Program-made: the position numbers and the translations under genes
Part shown: piece after piece, positions 1-8,347 of the stretch
Layout: each line of letters starts with the position of its first letter
Numbering within the stretch: position 1 is the stretch's first letter
The notes under the pieces: generated by a model
The model's input: the letters and a program-made list of their open reading frames with translations, nothing else
What the model was told of the DNA's origin: nothing
Databases searched by the model: none
Assembly (NCBI RefSeq): GCF_013363975.1
Contig: NZ_JABWGN010000014.1
Location: 62,001-126,000, forward strand
Direction: 5' to 3'
Origin: Nonomuraea montanisoli
GTDB lineage: Bacteria; Actinomycetota; Actinomycetes; Streptosporangiales; Streptosporangiaceae
DNA: 64,000 nucleotides

Positions 1-2
1 CG

Positions 3-932
3 TGGCGCGAGGCGGCGGCCGCGGCCGCGCGGATCGCCCGCGTGCTGGAGGCCGCGCACCGGCAGGGCATCGTCCACCGCGACGTGTCCGCCGAGAACGT
101 GCTGCTGACCGGTTCCGGGCCGAAGCTGCTGGACTTCGGCATCGCCGCGCCGAGCGGCGACCCGGACGACCAGCGCGGCACCCCGCCGTACGTCTCGCCG
201 GAGCGGCTGGCGGGCGCGCCGGTCCATCCGGCCGTGGACGTGTACGCGCTCGGGGTGCTGCTGTTCGAGATGTGCACCGGCGCCCCGCCGTACCCGGAGA
301 CCACCTGGGAGGAGCTGGAGGGGGCGCGCAGGACGCGGCCGTGCCCGCGCCCGGCCGGCGTGCCGGGCGAGCTGGCGGCCCTCTGCGCGCGCTGTCTCGA
401 CCCGTCGCCCGCGCGGCGGCCCACCGCCGGTGACGTGGCGCTGCGGCTCGCCGCGGCGCTGCGCCGCTCGGCGGCCCGCCGCAGGCTGCGCCACGGGCTG
501 GCCGTGCTGGCGCTGGCCCCGGTCGCGGGCACGGTGCTGTGGCTGGGACCGCAGGCCGCCGAGCAGGCGCCGCGCGTAGCGGCCGGTCTGCCCTCGGCGG
601 TGGCCGAGCCGCAGCCCCACGAGACGCCCGCCGGCCTCCCGGCGGCGGCGCCCCTGGTCTCCTCCTCGCCGCGCTACTCGTTCGCGGCGCGCCCCCTCCC
701 CCGCGCCCTGGACCGCTTCCACGACGAGCTCGACGCCGGCGCCGCGGCCGGCCGGATCCGGGCCGACGCGGCCTTGGACCTGCGCCAGACGATGGCGCAC
801 GTCACCTCGCGCGGCGGGGTCGCGGAGGTGCGGCGCAAGCTCGGCGACCGGCTGCGCGAGGGCGCGGTCGAGCCGGGCCTGCGCGGCGACCTCGACGCCC
901 TGCTCGCCGAGATCGCCGCGGCCCTGGGGTGA
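3..932 (+). CDS. Serine/threonine protein kinase, 5' end outside window
   Basis: This is the C-terminal part of a Hanks-type protein kinase; the frame is open to the left edge, so the N-lobe lies outside the window. Visible kinase motifs are the catalytic loop HRDVSAEN, the DFG triplet, a TPPYVSPE activation segment end and the helix F motif DVYALGVLLFEM. After the kinase domain a hydrophobic stretch (LAVLALAPVAGTVLWL) is probably a membrane anchor, followed by a Pro/Ala-rich segment and a helical tail of unknown role. In the family such kinases sense signals through the outer part and phosphorylate proteins on Ser/Thr. The substrate cannot be inferred. Its last codons meet the antisense end of the decayed GH5 gene. 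Confidence 0.88.
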   Translation, partial: WREAAAAAARIARVLEAAHRQGIVHRDVSAENVLLTGSGPKLLDFGIAAPSGDPDDQRGTPPYVSPERLAGAPVHPAVDVYALGVLLFEMCTGAPPYPETTWEELEGARRTRPCPRPAGVPGELAALCARCLDPSPARRPTAGDVALRLAAALRRSAARRRLRHGLAVLALAPVAGTVLWLGPQAAEQAPRVAAGLPSAVAEPQPHETPAGLPAAAPLVSSSPRYSFAARPLPRALDRFHDELDAGAAAGRIRADAALDLRQTMAHVTSRGGVAEVRRKLGDRLREGAVEPGLRGDLDALLAEIAAALG

Positions 933-939
933 GCGCCCC

Positions 940-1646
940 CGGGGTCAGGGGGGTGCGGGCGCAGGTCAGCGTGGGCGCGGCGTCGGTGCCGCTCCAGCTG
1001 CCCAGGAATCCGAAGGTGGCCGTCCCGCCCGCCGCGATCGCGCCGTTGTGCGACTCGTTCACGATCGTGTACGGGCTCGCCGTCTACCTGGAAGCCGTCC
1101 GGCCAGCTCCCCACCTGGCTGTAGGCGGCGGTGCAGCCGCCGCCGCCCGAGCCGCCGGTGGTGGTGACCGTCACCGTGCCGGACACCGCCGAGGTGTTGC
1201 CGGCCGCGTCACGGGCCCGCACCTGGAAGCGGTACGTGGTGCTCGGCGACAGGCCGGTGGCGGTGAACGACGTCGTGGCGGACGTGCCGGCCACCGCGAG
1301 TGGTGTCGTGGTTCTCCAGCACGCAGATCAGCCGGTTCTGCTTGCACAGGGAGATGACGTTCGCCACGTCGGAGGCCGGGTTCGCGGTCCACCGGCCGCC
1401 GCTCAGCACCACGCGGACGGTGTTGGCGCCGAGCGCCTTGATGCCGGCGAACGCGCCGGTCCGCGCCGGGTACCAGGTGTGCGCGTGGCTGGTGCCGCGC
1501 ATGACGAACGCGTTGCCGTTCGCCTCGACGAGGCGGGTCCCGCTGACCCACAGGCCGGTCGCCGCGGCGGCGGGCCTGTGGGTCAGCAGGATCGCGCCGA
1601 CCAGCGCGAGCAGCGCGATGAGGCTCGTGGTGATCGGTCGCGTCAT
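940..1646 (-). pseudogene. Deleted GH5 - FnIII - CBM2 secreted glycanase
   Basis: Reading the minus strand from an ATG at 1646 gives a signal peptide (RPITTSLIALLALVGAILL) and the first strands of a GH5 mannanase/endoglucanase-type barrel (GLWVSGTRLVEANGNAFVMR, then ICVLENHDTT). Near 1297 the text jumps, out of frame, into the second half of a fibronectin type III domain (TSFTATGLSPSTTYRFQVRA), then a Gly linker and a CBM2 start (CTAAYSQVGSWPDGFQV). A second jump near 1085 skips about 45 residues of the CBM2 and resumes in another frame (TIVNESHNGAIAAGG, GFLGSWSG, LTC). Most of the barrel, including both catalytic Glu, is gone. It begins 7 nt after the GH48 stop, so it was probably the second gene of that operon. 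Confidence 0.85.
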
Positions 1647-1653
1647 CGAGCGG

Positions 1654-4335
1654 TCACCCGTTCGGGAAGAGGGTGCCGTAGTCGGCCGCGGCCATGGCGA
1701 TGTCGGCCTGCGCCCAGAAGCGGTGGTAGGTGAACGTCGGCGCCGAGCCGCCGTTCAGGTAGCTCTGGACCTTGGGCCAGTCGGGGTCGGTCTTGTAGAA
1801 GGAGCGGATGTCGAGGAACGTCTTGCCGGGGGCGATCTGGTCGCCGTTGGGCATGGTGCCGGTGTAGCCCGGCGGGATGTACAGGCCGGTGTTCGTGGAG
1901 TCGTTGTTCGGGTCGTCGAAGCGGTTGTAGTCGTCGCGGGTCTCGCTCACCACGGCGCCCTTGGCGTCCTTGTGGGCGAGGATGCCGTCGATGAGGTTCT
2001 TGGCGCCGGTCTTGGCCGCCGCGTTGCCGGACTTGGCCGCGTACCAGGTGAGGGTGCGGGCGTAGGCGGCGGCCACGCCGACGTCCTGGGTGGTGTTGGC
2101 CACGGTGACGTGCAGGCCGGGGTTGGGGCCCGGGGTGCCGCCGCCGCTGTAGCTGGCCGCGGGGGCGCCGGTCCAGGTCATGTCGTTGGGGATGCGGTAG
2201 TCGCCGCCGCTGCCGAACGTGGTGTTGGCCAGCGCCCACGGCACCCACTTGTCGAGGATGGCCTTGGCCTTGGCGTCACCGGTGACGTAGTAGTACTCGG
2301 CCACCCGCTCCAGCGACCACGCCTGGAAGCCGAACCACCGGTTGCTCGGCGGGTCGTGGTAGACGGGCTGCCAGTCGTAGGCCCAGCCGTAGAAGGTGGG
2401 CGTGCCGGCGGGCGGCGCCTGGTAGTCGCCGTTCCAGCTGTTGGTCGCGCCGCCGGCGATGCCGCCCTCGGCGGACTGCAGCCACAGGTACGAGTCGAGC
2501 TGCCGGTTCAGGCTGGTCTGCCAGTCGGAGGCGGCGGTCGGCGACTGCGGGCGCAGCGAGGTGGGGCCGGAGGGCGACAGCACCCAGGCGGCCAGCGGGT
2601 TCTGGTAGCCCTGGTGCCAGGAGCTGGAGCCGACGCGCCACGCCCAGGCGCCGCCGGTGTCGCCGCCCCAGGCGTAGTACCAGGTCAGCAGGTACGACGA
2701 GCTGCTCTTGCCGCTGCCCGCGGCGCAGGACTTCGAGGTGCAGCCGGGGTTCTTGAAGTACTTGTCGTAGAAGGCGTAGCGCAGGAAGTCGCCCATCTTG
2801 GCGGCCTTGGTCAGGGTGGTGGAGATCTGCGACTGCTTGCCCTGCGCGGTGGCCCAGGTCAGCGCCCAGTACGCGGCCTGCACGGCGCGCGCGTCGGCGT
2901 CGGGGGCGTCGGTGTAGCGCCACTGGTTGGCGCCGCCGCCCTGGATGAACAGCGGCGGGTATCCGGCGCCGGACTTGCCGAAGCGGCCGGTCTCGCACGA
3001 CGGATGCGCGACGGTCTCCCAGGTGGACTCCTGCGGGCCGCGCTGGAAGGTGTTGATGTAGGTGACGCGCTTGGTGTTGTCGCCGCACTCGCTGAGGTTG
3101 GCGCCGCGGCCGGTGCCGTAGCCGTAGACGTCGTCCACGTCGAGCAGCCAGTGCATGCCGTAGACGTTGCGGTTGCCGTACGTGCTCTGCAGCTCGTTGG
3201 CGAGCGGGTCCTGGCCGGCGACGACGCTCGAGTCGAGCGTCACCGGGTAGCCGCTGGGCTGCGGCTTCTCGGGCGCGTAGTCGGCGGGGTCGTTCGGGTT
3301 GTAGGTGGAGGAGCCGCCCGGCTGGCCGCCGGCCGACGGGATGATGTACTGCTCCATCACGTTCCAGGCGTTGTTGAACGGCGCCCAGTTGCCGGTGACC
3401 CTGCCGTACTGCGCCTCCAGCCACAGCCAGAAGCTGAACGCCTCGGAGGTCGTCTCGTGGCCGTGGTCGGGGGCCTCGACGATGAGGGTCTCGATCGAGT
3501 GGTACGGGATGCCCTCGGGCGAGAAGTAGCCGTTGGCCGGATCCTTGAGCTTGTTGTACTGGGTGGTGAACTCGGCCACGTAGGTGTTGGCCGGGGGCGC
3601 GTCGTCGTCGGCCTCGGTGGCGGTGACGCTCACGCTGGTCAGGCCGCCGGCGGCGACGGTGACGGACCGGCTGCCGTTGGTGGTGTCGCTGTCCTGGGCG
3701 GCCGAGACGGTGACGTTCTGGACCGTGTTCCAGTTGGCGGAGGTGAAGGTCAGGCCGGCGCCGGAGGTGACGGTCAGGTCGGCGTCGCCGCTGCCCGCGG
3801 TGGAGGTGACGGTCACGTTCGAGGTGGGCTGCGTCGCCAGGCGGACGCCGTAGGTGGCGGTGCCGCCCTCGGGCACGGTCACCGCCGTGGGGCTGACCTG
3901 GAGGGCCTGCTGGCCGGGATCGGGGCCCGGTCCGTTGCCGCCGCAGGTCACGCCGTTGACGGCGAAGCTGGTGGGATTGGTGTTGGTGCCGCTGTAGGAG
4001 CCGTTGAAGCCGATCGTCCACTGCGCGCCGCTGGCCTGCGTGCCGTTGTAGCTGAGGTTCGTGGCGGTGACGTTCTGGCCGGACTGGCTCCAGGCGGCCG
4101 ACCAGCCGTTGGTGACCTGCTGGTTGCCGGGCCAGGCGTAGGTCAGCCGCCAACTGGTCAGCGGATCTCCGGTGTTGGTGATGGTGATGTTGGCGCCGAA
4201 GCCGCCGCCGCTGTCCCAGGACTTCACGTACGTGACCGAGCAGGCCACCGCGGCCATGGCGGTGCCCGCGCCGGCCAGCGCCGTGGAGACGGACAGGACG
4301 AGGACGGCGAGCGCGGCGAGGAGGCGGTGTCTCAT
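1654..4335 (-). CDS. GH48 reducing-end cellobiohydrolase with N-terminal CBM2
   Basis: This is a secreted processive exocellulase that would release cellobiose from cellulose chain ends. Order of parts (893 aa): signal peptide 1-28, CBM2 about 30-131 with the terminal cysteine pair C32/C131, a short Gly/Pro linker, a Calx-beta/Ig-like module about 145-245, then a full-length GH48 catalytic domain from about 250. The GH48 signature HETTSEA (293-299) holds the glutamate regarded as proton donor in this family. The start is an ATG at 4335 with GAGAGGA seven bases upstream. A TGGGAGCGCTCCCA box lies 23 nt before the start, so cellobiose-responsive LacI-type repression is likely. The first 245 residues are nearly a copy of those of the divergent GH6 enzyme. 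Confidence 0.96.
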   Translation of the reverse strand: MRHRLLAALAVLVLSVSTALAGAGTAMAAVACSVTYVKSWDSGGGFGANITITNTGDPLTSWRLTYAWPGNQQVTNGWSAAWSQSGQNVTATNLSYNGTQASGAQWTIGFNGSYSGTNTNPTSFAVNGVTCGGNGPGPDPGQQALQVSPTAVTVPEGGTATYGVRLATQPTSNVTVTSTAGSGDADLTVTSGAGLTFTSANWNTVQNVTVSAAQDSDTTNGSRSVTVAAGGLTSVSVTATEADDDAPPANTYVAEFTTQYNKLKDPANGYFSPEGIPYHSIETLIVEAPDHGHETTSEAFSFWLWLEAQYGRVTGNWAPFNNAWNVMEQYIIPSAGGQPGGSSTYNPNDPADYAPEKPQPSGYPVTLDSSVVAGQDPLANELQSTYGNRNVYGMHWLLDVDDVYGYGTGRGANLSECGDNTKRVTYINTFQRGPQESTWETVAHPSCETGRFGKSGAGYPPLFIQGGGANQWRYTDAPDADARAVQAAYWALTWATAQGKQSQISTTLTKAAKMGDFLRYAFYDKYFKNPGCTSKSCAAGSGKSSSSYLLTWYYAWGGDTGGAWAWRVGSSSWHQGYQNPLAAWVLSPSGPTSLRPQSPTAASDWQTSLNRQLDSYLWLQSAEGGIAGGATNSWNGDYQAPPAGTPTFYGWAYDWQPVYHDPPSNRWFGFQAWSLERVAEYYYVTGDAKAKAILDKWVPWALANTTFGSGGDYRIPNDMTWTGAPAASYSGGGTPGPNPGLHVTVANTTQDVGVAAAYARTLTWYAAKSGNAAAKTGAKNLIDGILAHKDAKGAVVSETRDDYNRFDDPNNDSTNTGLYIPPGYTGTMPNGDQIAPGKTFLDIRSFYKTDPDWPKVQSYLNGGSAPTFTYHRFWAQADIAMAAADYGTLFPNG

Positions 4336-4357
4336 GAAGGTCCTCTCGACGTGCCGA

Positions 4358-4371
4358 TGGGAGCGCTCCCA
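4358..4371. promoter_or_regulatory. CebR/CelR-type operator upstream of GH48
   Basis: This is the perfect 14-bp palindrome TGGGAGCGCTCCCA, identical to the operator bound by the cellobiose-sensing LacI repressors CebR (Streptomyces) and CelR (Thermobifida). It lies 23 nt upstream of the GH48 start. No cebR-like gene with its own such box is in the window. Confidence 0.92.
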
Positions 4372-4468
4372 ACTCGCTGGGGTTACGCGGATGGTAAGCG
4401 CGCGTCAGGGCCCCGCACAGGAGGCGGACGCGCCGGAACGGCGGTTTCCAGGTGGGGACGGGCGGCGA

Positions 4469-4524
4469 CGTGAAAGTTTCACCGCGCGGCGTGCGGGATC
4501 ACGGCCCTCGATGAAACTTTCACG
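4469..4524. promoter_or_regulatory. Pair of TGAAA-N-TTTCA palindromes
   Basis: CGTGAAAGTTTCA (4469-4481) and TGAAACTTTCACG (4512-4524) are exact reverse complements of each other, and each core TGAAA(G/C)TTTCA is itself a palindrome. They sit about 41 bp apart, midway between the two cellulase genes. Similar GAAACTTTC-type boxes are known upstream of Streptomyces xylanase genes, so a second regulator is plausible. Confidence 0.6.
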
Positions 4525-4591
4525 GCTCTGGTGCGGGTTCGGGAGTCCGGCTCACCGGAGTCTGTACACGGGTGTGATTCCGGGCTATGCA

Positions 4592-4605
4592 TGGGAGCGC
4601 TCCCA
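4592..4605. promoter_or_regulatory. CebR/CelR-type operator upstream of GH6
   Basis: This is a second exact TGGGAGCGCTCCCA palindrome, ending 20 nt before the GH6 ATG. With the box at 4358 it gives the divergent cellulase pair matched operators. Confidence 0.92.
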
Positions 4606-4625
4606 CTTCTGAGAGGACCCCCCAC

Positions 4626-6626
4626 ATGAGAAACCGCCTTCTCGTCGCGGTGTGCGCCCTGCTCGCGGGGCTCGCCACGGCGCTGATGTCGGCACCCGCG
4701 GCGCAGGCCGCCGTCGCCTGTTCGGTCGCGTACAGCAAGACCTGGGACAGCGGCAACGGCTTCGGCGCCAGCGTCACCATCACCAACACGGGCGACGCGC
4801 TCACATCCTGGCGGCTCACCTACACCTGGCCGGGCAACCAGCAGGTGACCAACGGCTGGTCGGCGAACTGGAGCCAGTCCGGCCAGAACGTCACCGCGGC
4901 CAGCCTCGGCTACAACGGCGGCCAGGCCAGTGGCGCGCAGTGGACGATCGGCTTCAACGGCTCCTACAGCGGCACCAACACCAATCCCACCAGCTTCGCC
5001 GTCAACGGCGTGACCTGCGGCGGCGGAGGCGGCCCCAACCCCGGCCAGCAGGCCCTCCAGGTGACGCCGACCTCCCTGAGCGTGCCCGAGGGCGGCAGCG
5101 CCACGTACGCGGTGCGCCTGGCCGTCCAGCCCACCTCGAACGTGACCGTCACCTCCACCGCGGGCACCGGTGACAGCAGCCTCACCGTCAGCGGCGGGGC
5201 GAGCCTGACCTTCACCTCCGCCAACTGGAACACCCCTCAGAACGTCACCGTCTCGGCCGCCGAGGACAGCGACACCACCAACGGCACGCGGCCCATCACC
5301 GTCGCCGCCGGCGGCCTGACCAGCGTGACCGTCACCGCGACCGAGGCCGACAACGACACCGGCGGCGGGACCGGCCACGTCGACAACCCGTACGCCGGGG
5401 CCACCGGCTACGTCAACAGCGACTGGTCGGCCAAGGCCGCGGCCGAGCCCGGCGGCTCCGCGGTCGCCAACACCTCCACCGGCGTGTGGATCGACCGCAT
5501 CGCCGCCATCGCCGGCACCGGCGGCGCCAAGGGCGTGCGCGCCCACCTCGACGCCGCCCTCACCCAGGACGCGGCCAACGGCAGCACGCCGCTGACCATC
5601 CAGTTCGTCATCTACAACCTGCCCAACCGCGACTGCTCCGCGCTGGCCTCCAACGGCGAGCTGCAGATCTCGCAGAACGGCCTGGCCCGCTACAAGACCG
5701 AGTACATCGACCCGATCGCCGAGATCATGGCGGATCCGAAGTACGCGGCCCTGCGGATCGTGACCGTCGTCGAGATCGACTCGCTGCCCAACCTGATCAC
5801 CAACACCAACCTGGCCAAGTGCGCCGAGGCGCAGTCGTCCGGCGCGTACGTGCAGGGCATCCAGTACGCCCTGAACAAGCTGCACGCCATCCCGAACGTC
5901 TACACCTACCTCGACGCCGCCCACCACGGCTGGATCGGCTGGTCCAGCAACTTCGGCCCGACCGCGGACCTGATGGCCTCCACCGCCCGCGGCACCACGG
6001 CCGGCTACGCCAGCGTGGACGGCTTCATCACCAACACCGCCAACTACTCCGCGCTGACCGAGCCGTACTTCACGGTGGGCACCACCGTGAACGGCACGTC
6101 CGTGCGCCAGTCGAAGTGGCTGGACTGGAACGACTACGTGGATGAGCTGACCTTCGCCCAGGCGTTCCGGAACGCGCTGGTGTCCAAGGGCTTCCCGTCG
6201 ACGATCGGCATGCTCATCGACACCTCGCGCAACGGCTGGGGCGGCTCGGCCCGGCCCACCGGTCCCAGCACCTCCACCAACGTGGACGAGTTCGTCAACC
6301 AGTCGCGCATCGACCGGCGCATCCACGCCGGCAACTGGTGCAACCAGAGCGGCGCCGGCCTCGGCGAGCGCCCGCGGCCCAACCCGGCCGCCGGCCTCGA
6401 CGCGTACGTGTGGATCAAGCCGCCGGGCGAGTCCGACGGCTCCAGCACCGCGATCGACAACGACGAGGGCAAGGGCTTCGACCGGATGTGCGACCCGACG
6501 TACACCGGCAACGACCGCAACGGCAACAACCTGACCGGGGCGCTGCCCAACGCGCCGCTGTCCGGCCACTGGTTCTCCGCCCAGTTCCGCCAGCTCCTGC
6601 AGAACGCGAACCCGCCCGTCCAGTAA
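4626..6626 (+). CDS. GH6 cellobiohydrolase with N-terminal CBM2
   Basis: This is a secreted non-reducing-end exocellulase of 666 aa. Order of parts: signal peptide 1-29 (RLLVAVCALLAGLATAL, then AQA), CBM2 about 30-131, Calx-beta/Ig-like module about 143-243, and a GH6 catalytic domain from about 250. GH6 signatures are clear: YNLPNRDCSA with the catalytic acid Asp at about D336, and VVEIDSLPN at about 381-387. I chose ATG 4626 because GAGAGGA is nine bases upstream and the signal peptide starts there; an in-frame ATG at 4587 would run through the operator. It probably works in synergy with the divergent GH48 enzyme on the same substrate. A strong hairpin follows the stop. Confidence 0.96.
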   Translation: MRNRLLVAVCALLAGLATALMSAPAAQAAVACSVAYSKTWDSGNGFGASVTITNTGDALTSWRLTYTWPGNQQVTNGWSANWSQSGQNVTAASLGYNGGQASGAQWTIGFNGSYSGTNTNPTSFAVNGVTCGGGGGPNPGQQALQVTPTSLSVPEGGSATYAVRLAVQPTSNVTVTSTAGTGDSSLTVSGGASLTFTSANWNTPQNVTVSAAEDSDTTNGTRPITVAAGGLTSVTVTATEADNDTGGGTGHVDNPYAGATGYVNSDWSAKAAAEPGGSAVANTSTGVWIDRIAAIAGTGGAKGVRAHLDAALTQDAANGSTPLTIQFVIYNLPNRDCSALASNGELQISQNGLARYKTEYIDPIAEIMADPKYAALRIVTVVEIDSLPNLITNTNLAKCAEAQSSGAYVQGIQYALNKLHAIPNVYTYLDAAHHGWIGWSSNFGPTADLMASTARGTTAGYASVDGFITNTANYSALTEPYFTVGTTVNGTSVRQSKWLDWNDYVDELTFAQAFRNALVSKGFPSTIGMLIDTSRNGWGGSARPTGPSTSTNVDEFVNQSRIDRRIHAGNWCNQSGAGLGERPRPNPAAGLDAYVWIKPPGESDGSSTAIDNDEGKGFDRMCDPTYTGNDRNGNNLTGALPNAPLSGHWFSAQFRQLLQNANPPVQ

Positions 6627-6645
6627 GGCTCGCTCCGCAAGATCC

Positions 6646-6691
6646 GGTACGGCCCCGGCCCCGCTCCCGTCGGCGGGCCCGGGGCCGTACC
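6646..6691 (+). terminator. Hairpin terminator after GH6
   Basis: GGTACGGCCCCGGCCC (6646-6661) pairs with GGGCCCGGGGCCGTACC (6675-6691) with one bulged base. It starts 19 nt after the GH6 stop. There is no U-tract, which is usual for GC-rich actinomycetes. Confidence 0.75.
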
Positions 6692-6698
6692 CTCGTGC

Positions 6699-6749
6699 TC
6701 TCCGGGCCTGAAAGTTCTCCGGGCCTGAAAGTTCTCCGGGCGTGAAAGC
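6699..6749. repeat. Three 17-bp tandem repeats upstream of the sigma factor
   Basis: The unit TTCTCCGGGCCTGAAAG is repeated three times with period 17 (6699-6715, 6716-6732, 6733-6749) with single changes. It ends 25 nt before the sigma factor start. Each unit carries TGAAAG, like the left half of the palindromes in the cellulase promoter region. The function is unknown. Confidence 0.8.
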
Positions 6750-6774
6750 GATCGGGCGGATCGGGAGATGAACC

Positions 6775-7440
6775 ATGTCGGCTGATCGCGTCCGGAGGGT
6801 GGCACATGACGGGGGAAGCATCGTGACGGCGATGCCGTGGCTCGGCGCGCGGGTGGACGACGCGCACGCGCCCGAACGGCCGGAGCAGGCGCCTTTGACG
6901 GACGCCGAGGCGTTCGCGGCCGTCTTCGACGCCTGCTTCGGCGAGATCCACGCCTACGTCGCCCAGCGGCTCGGCCCGGACCACGCCGAGGACGTCGCCT
7001 CGGACACGTTCCTCATCGCCTTCCGCAAGCGCGGCCAGTACGACCCGTCGCGGGCGACCGCGCGGGCGTGGCTGTTCGGCATCGCCACCAAGCTCGTGGG
7101 CCGGCACCGCCGCCAGGAGGCGCGGGCGCTGCGCGCGCTGAGCCGCCACGGGCCCGGCGCGGAGAGCGCCCCCGGCCACGAGGACCGCGTCAGCGCGCAG
7201 GTGAGCGCGCAGAGCCTGCGGCCGGAGCTGGCCGCCGCCCTGGCGGGGCTCCACCGGCGCGACCGGGACGTGGTGCTGCTCGTGGCGCTGGCCGGGCTGA
7301 GCCACGAGGAGATCGCCACGGCCCTGGACATCCCGTACGGCACGGTCGGGTCGCGGCTGAGCCGGGCCCGGCGCAAGCTGCGCGCGGCGCTCGGCGGCAG
7401 CAACCCCATGGTGGAGATGGAGGAGGCCGGCCGTGGATGA
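6775..7440 (+). CDS. ECF-type RNA polymerase sigma factor
   Basis: This is a 221-aa sigma-70 family protein of the extracytoplasmic-function class. Region 2 is at about 45-105 (AFAAVFDACFGEIHAYVAQR, then DVASDTFLIAFRKR and ARAWLFGIATK). Region 4 is at about 150-205 with the helix-turn-helix LSHEEIATALDIPYGTVGSRLSRARRKL. The ATG at 6775 has GGGAG seven bases upstream; a GTG at 6823 is a possible later start. Its stop overlaps the start of the next gene, so the two should be translationally coupled and the partner is likely its membrane regulator. The target genes are unknown. Confidence 0.93.
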   Translation: MSADRVRRVAHDGGSIVTAMPWLGARVDDAHAPERPEQAPLTDAEAFAAVFDACFGEIHAYVAQRLGPDHAEDVASDTFLIAFRKRGQYDPSRATARAWLFGIATKLVGRHRRQEARALRALSRHGPGAESAPGHEDRVSAQVSAQSLRPELAAALAGLHRRDRDVVLLVALAGLSHEEIATALDIPYGTVGSRLSRARRKLRAALGGSNPMVEMEEAGRG

Positions 7441-8338
7441 GCTGGAGCTGGTCCGCGACCTGTACGGCGAGCCGCCGCGACCCGATCCGACGGCGCGGGC
7501 GCGGGTGCGCGCCCGCCTGGAGCGGCGGCGTACCCGCTGGTGGCAGGTGGCGTCGTGGGCGGCGCGGCAGGAGCGGCGGCCTTCCCGGCCGTCCTCCCGG
7601 CGGCGGCGGGTCTCGTGGGGAGGGGCGCTGGCGGGCGCGGCGGCGGCGCTGACGGCCGTGGTCGTCGCCTACGGCGCCTCCGGAGGCGCGGGCGCCCCTC
7701 CCGTGCCCACGCGGATCGACGCGTCGGCCACGGGCCGGGCCGTGCTGCTGGCGGCGGCGACCACGGCGGCCTCGGAGCCGCCGGCACGGGGCGCGTACTG
7801 GCGCGTCACCCGGCAGACCGGCGCGCGGGTGACCACCCTGTGGGCGGCCCGCGACGGCCGCGCCTGGATCTCCGGCCCCGGGGCCGGCGTGAAGCCGGTC
7901 GCCAGGCCGTTCACCATGGCGGGCCGCTCTTTGTCGGTCACGGAGATCGAGGGACTGCCCGCGGACGCCGGCGCGCTCCGGCGGCGGGTGGCGGCGCTCC
8001 TGCCGCCCGGCTCCGGCGACGGGGTGCTGGCCGACGCGGTGAGCGGGCTGCTGTGGAGCAAGCCGTCGCCGCCCCCTGTGCGCGCCGCCGCGTACCGGCT
8101 GCTCGCGGACCTGCCGAACGTGCGTTACCTGGGCCGCTCGGCCGATCCGAAGGGCCGGCCCGGCGAGGCGTTCGCGTTCACGCTGGACCCCGCCACGGGC
8201 GTGCGGCGGACGCTGGTCGTCGACCCGGCCAGTTCGCAGGTGCTGTCCAGCAGCGACAGCCCGGGCACGGGCGACGGCCGGGAGACCCGGATCGTGCTGG
8301 CGGCCGGCTGGACCGACGAGGGGCCCGCCTCGGAGTGA
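7433..8338 (+). CDS. Membrane-anchored partner of the ECF sigma factor (CU044_5270-like)
   Basis: This is a 301-aa protein starting at GTG 7433, eight bases inside the sigma gene. The first 60 residues are very Arg-rich and cytoplasmic; one membrane helix follows (GGALAGAAAALTAVVVAYGA, about 63-82), then an exported domain of about 210 residues (GAYWRVTRQTGARVTTLWAA, FTLDPATGVRRTLVVDP). Proteins of this layout are common right after ECF sigma genes in actinomycetes and are annotated as the CU044_5270 family. No zinc-binding anti-sigma motif (HxxxCxxC) is present, so an anti-sigma role is inferred from the gene pairing only. Confidence 0.75.
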   Translation: MDELELVRDLYGEPPRPDPTARARVRARLERRRTRWWQVASWAARQERRPSRPSSRRRRVSWGGALAGAAAALTAVVVAYGASGGAGAPPVPTRIDASATGRAVLLAAATTAASEPPARGAYWRVTRQTGARVTTLWAARDGRAWISGPGAGVKPVARPFTMAGRSLSVTEIEGLPADAGALRRRVAALLPPGSGDGVLADAVSGLLWSKPSPPPVRAAAYRLLADLPNVRYLGRSADPKGRPGEAFAFTLDPATGVRRTLVVDPASSQVLSSSDSPGTGDGRETRIVLAAGWTDEGPASE

Positions 8339-8347
8339 GCGGCCGCG

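Larger units (their letters stand above)
3600..5365. repeat. Inverted duplication of CBM2 + Ig-like module coding region
   Basis: The segment encoding residues 30-245 of the GH48 enzyme (minus strand, about 3600-4250) and the matching segment of the GH6 enzyme (plus strand, about 4710-5365) encode almost the same protein. Long identical runs include NPTSFAVNGVTC, FTSANWNT and QPTSNVTVTSTAG. The two copies form inverted arms around the shared promoter region. Confidence 0.85.

Noticed and set aside
1300..4473. A very long open frame (about 1050 codons) on the strand opposite GH48
   Set aside because: It is the mirror of GC-rich codons of GH48; its product is Val/Gly/Arg-rich low-complexity text with no domain, and the GH48 reading is unambiguous.
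4479..6821. Long minus-strand frame across the GH6 gene
   Set aside because: It is a shadow of GH6 codons with repeated valine-rich low-complexity text and no family features.
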